Shown one piece after another: positions 16,213-23,240 of a stretch of DNA of 56,267 bases. Below the pieces are notes generated by a model that was not told the DNA's origin, did not search any database, and saw nothing but the letters and a program-made list of their open reading frames with translations. The stretch spans positions 1 through 56,267 of the forward strand of contig JAFWZN010000015.1 in NCBI GenBank assembly GCA_017522345.1. The letters run 5' to 3'. The position numbers and the translations under genes are program-made. The first letter of the stretch is position 1. Every line of letters begins with the position of its first letter. The DNA is from Clostridia bacterium (lineage in GTDB: Bacteria; Bacillota; Clostridia; Christensenellales; Aristaeellaceae).

Positions 16213-16776
16213 TTAAGCGTATCCTTTCCTTTTGATTATCTTTATAAGATCGCTTCTGAGTTCTTCGCACATTTTTCGGATTTCAGCTTCTTTACCTTTA
16301 ATGTCCTCAAGCAATTGTCTTTCGCTTTTTACGGCAAGATCGTATATCTCCTTTGAAATTTCGCCGGTTTTCAGATGCTCATTAAGTTCGTTTCGGTCAA
16401 GCCGCACAATGTCTCCCCCGGGCCGCATCACGACGTCCAGAACCATATCGTAAAACCACGCGCCCTCAGGATCGTCCAAATGGTTTTCATACGTCACGTC
16501 AAAATAATACTGAAAAAGCCTGCCTTTTTCATCAAACATCACCGTCGCCCAGAAATGCTCGCTTTCCGGCGCAAGCTGAAGCCATGTATATCCCTCGCCC
16601 GTCACCTGAAGGCGTTTCCCGAACGATTTTACAAAAAAAGGTTCGTCCACCCTTTTCATATACAATAGGCCGACGCGGGCGCGCCCCCACGGAAGGCACG
16701 CAATCCTGCTCGCGTTTTCCCGCTCTTCTATGCCGCGCCATTCCGTTCGAAGCATCGTCTTTTTCTTAAATATCAT
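16213..16776 (-). CDS. DUF402 family protein (nucleoside di/triphosphatase or FomD-like)
   Basis: A 187-residue protein of the DUF402 fold, a beta-barrel with a bound metal. The family includes nucleoside tri/diphosphatases and the FomD CMP-fosfonate hydrolase. Typical features are the YFDV..ENHLDDPEGAWFYDMVLDVVM block and RLDRNELNEHLKTGEIS near the C-terminus. The ATG at 16776 overlaps the mutY stop by 11 bases and has GGAAGG upstream. The frame is open to 16881 but lies over mutY. The natural substrate is unknown. Confidence 0.75.
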   Translation of the reverse strand: MIFKKKTMLRTEWRGIEERENASRIACLPWGRARVGLLYMKRVDEPFFVKSFGKRLQVTGEGYTWLQLAPESEHFWATVMFDEKGRLFQYYFDVTYENHLDDPEGAWFYDMVLDVVMRPGGDIVRLDRNELNEHLKTGEISKEIYDLAVKSERQLLEDIKGKEAEIRKMCEELRSDLIKIIKRKGYA

Positions 16777-17812
16777 CTGTTTTTCCTTCCAAATAATAAT
16801 CCCGGTACGCCTTGATTGCCGTAGGCATCGCAAGCGCCAAAACGCCGGCTTTGTCCTCAAACACACTGCTTTCGGGCGCACGAACGCTTCTAAAAAGATA
16901 GCCCGTCATATGCCATTCAAGATGGGTAAAAACATGCTTCGCATTGCCAATTTCCCGAATCGGCTCGACCAAAAAGCCCATTTCCTCAAGGCATACCTCC
17001 GCGTCCTTTATCGTTCTTGCATCCGTAAAGCCCGGAAATTCCCAAAGACCGATCAGCATTCCGCCCGTGCGTTTTTGAACGAATACTCGTCCTTTATCGT
17101 CAATCACGAGCGCAACGGCGCGTTTTTCCATTCTGCGCTTAAGCTTTTCGGGTTTTTTCGGGATTTCCGACTGCATTCCCTCCCGGAAAGATATGCACAT
17201 CTCCCTAACGGGGCAGCTTCCGCATTTCGGATTTTTGGGAACGCATATCATCGCGCCCAATCCCATCAGCGCCTGATTGTATTCTCCGGGATCGCCTTTT
17301 GGCACAAGCGCAAGCGCGCGGTCATATAATGCGGCGGGCGATTTGATGACCTCGGTAATTCCAAGCACCCTTGAAAGCACGCGCGCCTGATTGCCGTCGA
17401 GCGCTGGTTCCTTTGCGCCGAACGCAATGGATGCAATCGCGCCCGCGGCATAATCCCCGACGCCGGGCAGCTCCTTTAACCCTTCAAATGTGCACGGAAA
17501 ATTGCCCTTCCGCTGATACGCCACGATTTTCGCCGCCGCATGAAGGTTTCTCGCTCTTGAATAATACCCAAGCCCTTCCCAAAGCTTTAAAACCTCGCTT
17601 TCCTCAGCGTTCGCCAGAGCGAAAACATTTGGGAAGGCCTGTAAAAAACGCTGATAATAGCCCTTGACTGTTTCCGTGCGCGTCTGCTGAAGCATGATTT
17701 CCGAAATCCAGATTTTGTACGGATCTTCTTCGCCCCGCCAAGGAAGATCGCGCGCGGAGGATAAGTGCCATTTCAAAAGCGCATTCTGAAAAGCTGCGAT
17801 TTTTTCTATCAT
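16766..17812 (-). CDS. mutY: A/G-specific adenine DNA glycosylase MutY
   Basis: A 348-residue base-excision enzyme that removes adenine opposite 8-oxoguanine. The helix-hairpin-helix is seen in LKELPGVGDYAAGAIASIAFG with the catalytic aspartate in EPALDGNQARV. A 4Fe-4S cluster loop (C-x6-C-x2-C-x5-C, in VPKNPKCGSCPVREMC) follows. The C-terminal NUDIX-like domain starts at about residue 225 and recognises 8-oxoguanine. The start overlaps the LysM gene stop by four bases. Confidence 0.94.
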   Translation of the reverse strand: MIEKIAAFQNALLKWHLSSARDLPWRGEEDPYKIWISEIMLQQTRTETVKGYYQRFLQAFPNVFALANAEESEVLKLWEGLGYYSRARNLHAAAKIVAYQRKGNFPCTFEGLKELPGVGDYAAGAIASIAFGAKEPALDGNQARVLSRVLGITEVIKSPAALYDRALALVPKGDPGEYNQALMGLGAMICVPKNPKCGSCPVREMCISFREGMQSEIPKKPEKLKRRMEKRAVALVIDDKGRVFVQKRTGGMLIGLWEFPGFTDARTIKDAEVCLEEMGFLVEPIREIGNAKHVFTHLEWHMTGYLFRSVRAPESSVFEDKAGVLALAMPTAIKAYRDYYLEGKTDDI

Positions 17813-18294
17813 TTGTTATTTCTGTGTCCTTTTATAAGTATCTTCATTCCCGGGTAGAGAGGCGCAAAATGCATATTCAAGAATTTAAGGCCAAAGGCGT
17901 TTTCGAAATTTTCCCATGTCTCGCCCGGCTTCACCGTGTGAATTTTCATGCCTTCAGGCCTGACAGGAAGAAAAATCGCCTTGCCCTCCGTTATTTTTGA
18001 AACTGCGGATACAATTCTCTCGGGCAGGCAATGCGCCCTCGCAATCGACTTTGCCGTATCGCCCTTTCTAATGATGTAGCCGACCTTTTCTAAAATCTCC
18101 GCCCTTGCAAAATCGTTCGGACAGGGAAACGCGCTTTTTTCGCATTCATCCGCGTCCGGCGCGCGCACCTCAGTCATCGTTTCAAGCCATGCGCCGCTTA
18201 AAACCCCGTTCGCTCTTAAAAGCATGCACAGAGGATATCCCGCTCGTCCCGCGATTTCCTCCGCCGTTTCCCCTTCCATTACCTTTATATACAT
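17809..18294 (-). CDS. LysM-repeat protein, no signal peptide
   Basis: About 161 residues with three LysM-like modules: residues about 2-43 (YIKVMEGETAEEIAGRAGYP), about 71-110 (GYIIRKGDTAKSIARAH) and about 115-155 (KIHTVKPGETWENFENAFG). LysM modules bind N-acetylglucosamine polymers. With no signal peptide or membrane helix the protein is predicted cytoplasmic, as for some spore-coat morphogenetic proteins made in the mother cell. That role is only inferred from the sporulation genes downstream. The ATG at 18294 has AAAGGGG upstream, inside an inverted repeat. It overlaps mutY by four bases. Confidence 0.65.
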   Translation of the reverse strand: MYIKVMEGETAEEIAGRAGYPLCMLLRANGVLSGAWLETMTEVRAPDADECEKSAFPCPNDFARAEILEKVGYIIRKGDTAKSIARAHCLPERIVSAVSKITEGKAIFLPVRPEGMKIHTVKPGETWENFENAFGLKFLNMHFAPLYPGMKILIKGHRNNK

Positions 18295-18300
18295 AGCCAC

Positions 18301-18336
18301 CGCCCCTTTACCCGATTCTATGCGGCTAAAGGGGCG
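18301..18336 (-). promoter_or_regulatory. inverted repeat covering the LysM ribosome binding site
   Basis: The arms CGCCCCTTTA (18301-18310) and TAAAGGGGCG (18327-18336) form a perfect 10-bp stem with a 16-nt loop between the capA stop and the LysM start. In the minus-strand RNA the 3' arm is TAAAGGGGCG, which contains the Shine-Dalgarno sequence. The hairpin would thus occlude ribosome loading on the LysM gene. No T run follows, so it is not an intrinsic terminator. Confidence 0.55.
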
Positions 18337-18345
18337 GCGCATACG

Positions 18346-20052
18346 TTATTTGGCGAGGAGATTTCCTACGCCCTTGGACATGGCGGCAATCGAATCGTTG
18401 TAGCTTTGAAGCATCTTCTGATAGTCGTCATTGGTCATATTCGCGGGCGGGTTGTTGATGTAATCGGCAATATTCAGAACCTGGAAATTGTAATTGCTCT
18501 TTTCTGTTCCCGTTACCCATACCCAGGTCGGGATATATCCGGCATTGATAATTCTGAAGCTACCGTCGGGCTGCTCCTGAATGGTAAAGTCAAAGATGAT
18601 ACCGCCGTCTCTGTACTGCGCTCTCTGGAAGGACAGGAAATTTCCAAGGGAATACAGGCACAGCGTTTCCTGCTTTTCGCCGAACTGGTTGGTTCCCGTC
18701 AGCCACTCGGCGCGCTGCACGACATGCGGATGTCCGCCGATGATGACGTCCACGCCGCACTCAACCAGCTTCTGCGCAAGCGACTTCTGATCGCGGTCGG
18801 GCTCAAGCTCGTATTCCGTGCCCCAGTGCATGAAGCACACAATGACGTCCGCCCCCGCTTCTCTTAATGCCTTGGCGTCTTTTGTGCTGTTGGAATTTTT
18901 TACCGCGTGAACCGCAAACTGCATGGCGCGCTTATCGAGCGCAGACTGCTGATCCATGGAATTCAGATCCTCGGTATAATTCAAAAAGCCCACTTTGATG
19001 CCGTTGATCTCGTAAATGACGGGCGTGTTGCGCTCATCCTGCGTGCGGCTTGCGCCGACATGCTTAAGACCGACATACTCAACATTTTCAATCGTCTTCA
19101 TGAGGCCGTCAAACCAACCGTCCAGCATGTGGTTGTTGGCCAATGTCACCATGTCAACGGACGCGTCTTTCAGATTCGCCAAAATATACTGCGGCGTATT
19201 GAACTGAGGATATCCCCTGTAGCCGTATTTGTGCGCTTCCTTGCCGCCCAAGCATCCGTCGACATTGGTAACGGTGAAGTCCGCGTTTCCGAGCACATCC
19301 CAAACAGGATCAAGCATGGGCGCAAAGTTATAGGGATATTGATAGTTCGTGGTCTTGGCAAGCCTTTCGGCATTCAGGAAAACCTCTTCATGAATAACGA
19401 AGTCGCCCATCGTGCGGATGGTGGCTGAGCGAAGTCCGTTATCCGGCACAACCTGATTAAACGTCTGCTGCGCTGGATCGTCGGTCTCCTGACCGGGGAC
19501 GGCGGGCTCGGGCGTCGCCGTTTGGGTCAAATGAATCTGCGGCTTCATGGTCGCCTGAGAAGCGGCGCCTCCGCCCTCCGAGCATCCGCCGGCGCAGCGG
19601 CTGATTCCGATGCTCATTAAGGTGATGATGCCGACCAAAATCAAAACGCTGATCGCAATTACGAGAATCAGCGGCCAATTTACGTTTTTAGGCATCAGCT
19701 CCCTTACGCGGCTGACAACGGGGATGTCCATAAAGCCGCCCTTTTTCTGAGCCGGCTTAGCGGATTTCACGCCCGTCTTTGCTTTGGACGCGCTGCCTTT
19801 TGCCGTCTGCCTGCTGCCGGGAGCTTTTTTCCCGACAGGCGCCGGGCTCGTCCGTTTGCGATTCTCCGGAACCCATTCAAGCGATGGATCCTTTCGGGTC
19901 GCCGTCTGTCTTTTTACGGCAGTCTTCGTACCTACCGCGCTCTGAGAGGATGCGGCGGTTCTTCTTACGGTCGAAGAAGCCGCCCTTGCGCTCTGAGAAG
20001 ATTCGGTTCTCTTTGCAGCCGAAGAGGCGGTTGTCTTTCGTGTTTCAGCCAA
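18346..20052 (-). CDS. CapA/PGA-synthesis-type metallophosphatase family membrane protein
   Basis: A 568-residue protein. Residues 1-105 are a Lys/Arg/Ser/Thr/Ala-rich low-complexity tail (about 25 basic against 5 acidic residues) with repeated AASSQSA-like units. One transmembrane helix is at about 127-148, and the PGA_cap domain at about 210-530 should be outside the cell. Domain motifs are MGDFVIHEE, ANNHMLDGW, CFMHWGTEYE, GGHPHVVQ and YSLGNFLS. The family includes poly-gamma-glutamate synthesis protein CapA, but no capB or capC is present, so polymer synthesis is not implied. The start is TTG with AGGAGGG seven bases upstream. It diverges from the eight-module protein gene. Confidence 0.82.
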   Translation of the reverse strand: MAETRKTTASSAAKRTESSQSARAASSTVRRTAASSQSAVGTKTAVKRQTATRKDPSLEWVPENRKRTSPAPVGKKAPGSRQTAKGSASKAKTGVKSAKPAQKKGGFMDIPVVSRVRELMPKNVNWPLILVIAISVLILVGIITLMSIGISRCAGGCSEGGGAASQATMKPQIHLTQTATPEPAVPGQETDDPAQQTFNQVVPDNGLRSATIRTMGDFVIHEEVFLNAERLAKTTNYQYPYNFAPMLDPVWDVLGNADFTVTNVDGCLGGKEAHKYGYRGYPQFNTPQYILANLKDASVDMVTLANNHMLDGWFDGLMKTIENVEYVGLKHVGASRTQDERNTPVIYEINGIKVGFLNYTEDLNSMDQQSALDKRAMQFAVHAVKNSNSTKDAKALREAGADVIVCFMHWGTEYELEPDRDQKSLAQKLVECGVDVIIGGHPHVVQRAEWLTGTNQFGEKQETLCLYSLGNFLSFQRAQYRDGGIIFDFTIQEQPDGSFRIINAGYIPTWVWVTGTEKSNYNFQVLNIADYINNPPANMTNDDYQKMLQSYNDSIAAMSKGVGNLLAK

Positions 20053-20140
20053 TGGTAAACCCTCCTAAAATCAGGTAAAACTTTATTAATGCTAGGAACT
20101 CCTTTAATGCATGAAACGTCATAGAGATACCTTGCCTTCT

Positions 20141-20149
20141 ATTATATCA
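20141..20149 (-). promoter_or_regulatory. extended -10 promoter element of capA
   Basis: The minus strand reads TGATATAAT (TG-N-TATAAT), a perfect extended -10, about 90 bases upstream of the capA TTG start. The -35 region at 17 bases (TAGCAA, 20164-20169) is weak, which is usual for extended -10 promoters. Confidence 0.6.
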
Positions 20150-20200
20150 CACTATACGAAGAATTGCTATATATTTTCAAACGCCAACAGCTATTGATTT

Positions 20201-20247
20201 CTTGTAAATATTTCATTTTTGCCTTAATTATCCTTGTAAATATTTCA
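20201..20247. repeat. paired 15-bp direct repeat, candidate operator
   Basis: CTTGTAAATATTTCA occurs at 20201-20215 and 20233-20247, offset by 32 bp (about three helical turns). Each copy is itself nearly palindromic around AAATATTT. The pair lies between the two divergent promoters, where a dimeric regulator could control both genes. Confidence 0.6.
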
Positions 20248-20275
20248 AATTTATGTATTTTTTCTATCAAAATCA

Positions 20276-20304
20276 TTGACTAATCGCAATGAATGGTGTA
20301 TGAT
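20276..20304 (+). promoter_or_regulatory. sigma-A promoter of the eight-module protein gene
   Basis: TTGACT (20276-20281), a 17-base spacer and TATGAT (20299-20304) sit 60 bases before the ATG. The ribosome site GAGGAG is placed normally before the start at 20364. Confidence 0.8.
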
Positions 20305-20363
20305 TATATCGACGCACATATGTATATTACGAGCGACAGCTTTTATGTATGAGGAGATAGGAT

Positions 20364-22850
20364 ATGGCTGGTTTCAATTTTGATTCTATCAAAAACGGTT
20401 TTTCCAAGCTTGGCGATTCCTTCAAGTCCGGCGCCAACGACGCTTATGAGGAAGAAGCCTACGAGGAAAATTACGAAGACGGCTATCAGGAAGCGTATGA
20501 AGAGGAATATGACGATGCATATTCCGAAGAAGAATACGCTGACGGCTATAGCGAAGACGAATATGAAGACGAATACGGGGACGAATACGAGGAAGATGCG
20601 TATGACGAATCTTCCTATGACGACGCGTCCTATGACGACGCTTACGCCGTCGAAGACGGCGATCCCGTCGGCGGTTATTACGACGACGCCGAGGGCGAGG
20701 ACGGCTACGTTGAAGAAGGCGAATACGACGAAAACGAATATGCGCAGGAGGATTATTATGCTTCCGACTATTCCGACGAAGCCGCTTATGATTCCGAGGA
20801 GGATTACAACGATCCCAAGAATCTGGGCTATAACCCCGCCGTATTTGACAATCTGAACGATGAAGACGCAGGTTATGACGAAGCAGGCTATGACGGCGAA
20901 AATGCGTACGACGACGGATATCAGTACGACGAAGACGGCGTATATGAGGACGACGGCGAGTATTACGACGAAGAAGCCTACGCCGAAAGCGAAGACGAGC
21001 CCAACGCCGTAGGCGCGGTTCTTTCCAATGTATTAAGCTTTATCCTTGAAAACGATATCGTGATGTATATCGCGCTGGTTGTCCTGCCTCCTCTGGGCAT
21101 CTGGCTGCTTTGGAAGAAAAACAAGTTCGACATCACCGTTCGCTCCGCCATTTCCATCGTCAGTCTGATCTGGATGATCGTTCTTATCATCCTTCTTTTC
21201 AGCCGCGGCGGCGATGATCCGATTTCTAACGACCCGCCGAACTTCCTTCAGCATACGGCGACGCTCGTGCCTTCTGCCACGCACACTGCGCCCGTAACCC
21301 AGCCGACCGACTCTGTTTCTCCCGCCACCACGCCGAACACTAGCATCCATACGACGAACCCCGGCACAGCCGACCCGAACGTCGGCAATCAGCCGGTCAC
21401 CTATGTATGGGCTACCAATACCGATCTTTATTATCACAACGCAGAAAACTGCGGCGGCATGACCAACGCCAGCAAGATGACGCTTGACAGCGCAACCTCC
21501 CGCGGCAAGACCGCCTGTCCCGTCTGTATCGGCGGCGGAATTGATATCAGCACGCCCAACGGCTCCGCGCTCCCGACCGGTACCCAGTATTACGCCACCG
21601 GCGGCGGCAAGTGGTATCACGTCGATTCCTCCTGTCAGGGCATGACCGGCGCATCCGTCGTCACGGAAGCCAATGCCATTGCTGCCGGCAAGACCGCCTG
21701 TCCCAAGTGCATCGGTTACTACGGAACGCCCGGCGGCAAGTGGTATCACTCCGTAAGCAACTGCTCCAAGATGCAAAACGCCATCACCAATACCGAAGCC
21801 GAATGGATCAAGAGCGGAAAGACCGCCTGCCCCACCTGCATCAACAGCGGAAACAAGGTCGGTTCCTCCGTGAGCACCGATACTTCCACCCATGTATACG
21901 CAACCACAGGCGGCAAATTCTACCACACCAAGGAAGACTGCTCCGGCATGAAGGATGCCTCCCGCATCACCATCCAGTCCGCGGTTTCCGCCAAAAAGCA
22001 GATGTGCCCCAAGTGCGTAACGCCCGATAAGGTCATGGTATTCGGAACCGCCGGCGGCACCTACTTCCACACCAAGAGCACCTGCTCCGGCATGAAGGAC
22101 GCCCTGTATGTGACCGCCGAATACGCGATCAAATACGGCAAGAAGGCCTGCCCCACCTGCGCCAAGATGTTTGTAGAGACCAGCAGCAATTTAAGCGGCT
22201 CCACTACGACCACCGGCTCTACCGGCACAGGCTCAGGCTTCCAGAATACCGAGGACACCATCTATGTATACGCCACCGAAGGCGGCACGTACATGCATTT
22301 AAAGTCCAACTGCTCCGGCATGGCCAACGCCAAAAAGGTCACCTTTAAGCAGGCGGCAAACGCCAACAAAAAAATCTGCCCCACCTGCATGACCACCTCC
22401 ACCGTAAAGGTCTTCGCTACCGTTGACGGCAGATGGTTCCACACCGTTTCCGATTGTCAGGGCATGAAGAACGCCGAATACGTACAGGCCAAGACCGCGA
22501 TCGCCTACGGAAAGACCGCCTGCCCCGTATGCGCAAAGCTCTTCTCTACTACTGCGTCAACGCCCAACAATGGCAGCAATACAAACAATAACGCAAATAA
22601 CAACAATACTACAAATAACAACACAAGCAGCAATACCAACCCCAGCTTCTCCACCAACAATAATAATGCGCCTACCGGCACCGCCAGCAGCAAGGTTTAC
22701 ATCAAGCCCGGAAAGCCTTATTACCATACTTCCGCAAGCTGCTCCGCTCAGAGCGTATCCGGCGCAAGCGCAGTCACTTTAGAGTTTGCCATCGAGCGAA
22801 ACTACAAAGCCTGCCCCTCCTGCAATCCCCCGAGCAAAATCACCTATTAA
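20364..22850 (+). CDS. membrane protein with acidic Asp/Glu/Tyr tail and eight H-C-CxxC modules
   Basis: An 828-residue protein. Of residues 31-210, 113 of 180 are Asp, Glu or Tyr. Two hydrophobic helices (about 232-250 and 261-279) flank the basic loop KKNKFDITVR, in a PPLGIWLLWKK arrangement common in Firmicutes zinc-ribbon membrane proteins. A Thr/Pro linker follows, then eight modules. Their motif is H-x4-C-x21-C-x2-C (H358/C363/C385/C388 in the first, C-x23-C in the last at H788/C793/C817/C820). All 24 cysteines of the protein are in these modules. They resemble the small metal-binding domain found at the end of some Ada-like and nuclease proteins, so each may bind zinc. Ser/Thr/Asn-rich linkers separate modules 5/6 and 7/8. 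There is no signal peptide. Function is unknown. Confidence 0.85.
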   Translation: MAGFNFDSIKNGFSKLGDSFKSGANDAYEEEAYEENYEDGYQEAYEEEYDDAYSEEEYADGYSEDEYEDEYGDEYEEDAYDESSYDDASYDDAYAVEDGDPVGGYYDDAEGEDGYVEEGEYDENEYAQEDYYASDYSDEAAYDSEEDYNDPKNLGYNPAVFDNLNDEDAGYDEAGYDGENAYDDGYQYDEDGVYEDDGEYYDEEAYAESEDEPNAVGAVLSNVLSFILENDIVMYIALVVLPPLGIWLLWKKNKFDITVRSAISIVSLIWMIVLIILLFSRGGDDPISNDPPNFLQHTATLVPSATHTAPVTQPTDSVSPATTPNTSIHTTNPGTADPNVGNQPVTYVWATNTDLYYHNAENCGGMTNASKMTLDSATSRGKTACPVCIGGGIDISTPNGSALPTGTQYYATGGGKWYHVDSSCQGMTGASVVTEANAIAAGKTACPKCIGYYGTPGGKWYHSVSNCSKMQNAITNTEAEWIKSGKTACPTCINSGNKVGSSVSTDTSTHVYATTGGKFYHTKEDCSGMKDASRITIQSAVSAKKQMCPKCVTPDKVMVFGTAGGTYFHTKSTCSGMKDALYVTAEYAIKYGKKACPTCAKMFVETSSNLSGSTTTTGSTGTGSGFQNTEDTIYVYATEGGTYMHLKSNCSGMANAKKVTFKQAANANKKICPTCMTTSTVKVFATVDGRWFHTVSDCQGMKNAEYVQAKTAIAYGKTACPVCAKLFSTTASTPNNGSNTNNNANNNNTTNNNTSSNTNPSFSTNNNNAPTGTASSKVYIKPGKPYYHTSASCSAQSVSGASAVTLEFAIERNYKACPSCNPPSKITY

Positions 22851-22854
22851 CATA

Positions 22855-22890
22855 ATAAAACCCGTTCGGCCAATGTCGAGCGGGTTTTAT
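22855..22890. terminator. bidirectional intrinsic terminator
   Basis: A 14-bp stem (22855-22868 with 22877-22890, one G-T wobble) has AAAA on one flank and TTTT on the other and works in either direction. It lies between the convergent eight-module gene and the ArsC-like gene. Confidence 0.88.
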
Positions 22891-22903
22891 ATGCTTTTGG
22901 CTG

Positions 22904-23236
22904 TTATTCCCAGTCTTCCTGTTTAAAACCGATCCGCACCTTGTTTCCGTCGCGCACAATCGGCGTTTTCATCAGCGTCGGGTTTTCCAGAATCAAATCA
23001 AAGATGATATTTTCAAGCGTCAGGTGTTTGGCGTAGTCAGCCCTCTCCCCCTTCGCGTCGGGATCCAAAAGCGCGCGTGCGCTTCCGGCGGCTTTCACGA
23101 ACAGCTGAAGCTCCCTTGCCCCCAATTTGTGCTTCTTGACGTCTACGCTCGTAAACGGAATTTTTCTTTCCTTGAAAAAGCGCTCTGCCTTCTGAACGTC
23201 AAAGTTCTTTTTGGAGGCATAGATCATAATGTTCAT
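22904..23236 (-). CDS. ArsC/Spx-fold protein lacking cysteines
   Basis: A 110-residue thioredoxin-like ArsC/Spx/YffB family protein. It begins NIMIYASKKNFDVQKAERFF and has the family segment LMKTPIVRDGNKVRIGF near the C-terminus. The redox cysteine that normally follows the first strand is replaced (ASKKNF), and the whole protein contains no cysteine. Arsenate reductase chemistry is therefore unlikely. The ATG at 23236 is four bases after the dehydrogenase gene. It is the last gene before the bidirectional terminator. Confidence 0.7.
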   Translation of the reverse strand: MNIMIYASKKNFDVQKAERFFKERKIPFTSVDVKKHKLGARELQLFVKAAGSARALLDPDAKGERADYAKHLTLENIIFDLILENPTLMKTPIVRDGNKVRIGFKQEDWE

Positions 23237-23240
23237 TTTC

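Larger units (their letters stand above)
20053..20363. other. 311-bp divergent intergenic region
   Basis: This AT-rich region separates capA from the plus-strand gene at 20364. It holds a leftward extended -10 element, a rightward consensus sigma-A promoter and two copies of a 15-bp operator-like repeat between them. No open reading frame or RNA gene is apparent. Confidence 0.8.

Noticed and set aside
18346..20052. Poly-gamma-glutamate capsule operon
   Set aside because: capB and capC are absent; the CapA domain alone occurs in many unrelated contexts.
21033..22070. Long 345-residue reading frame opposite the eight-module gene
   Set aside because: Its Gly/Ala-rich composition mirrors the plus-strand modules, it has no ribosome site, and the plus-strand gene has promoter, start and conserved motif spacing.
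21400..22850. Tandem repeats as a CRISPR array or DNA satellite
   Set aside because: Repeat units differ widely in nucleotide sequence and length; only the protein motif is constant.
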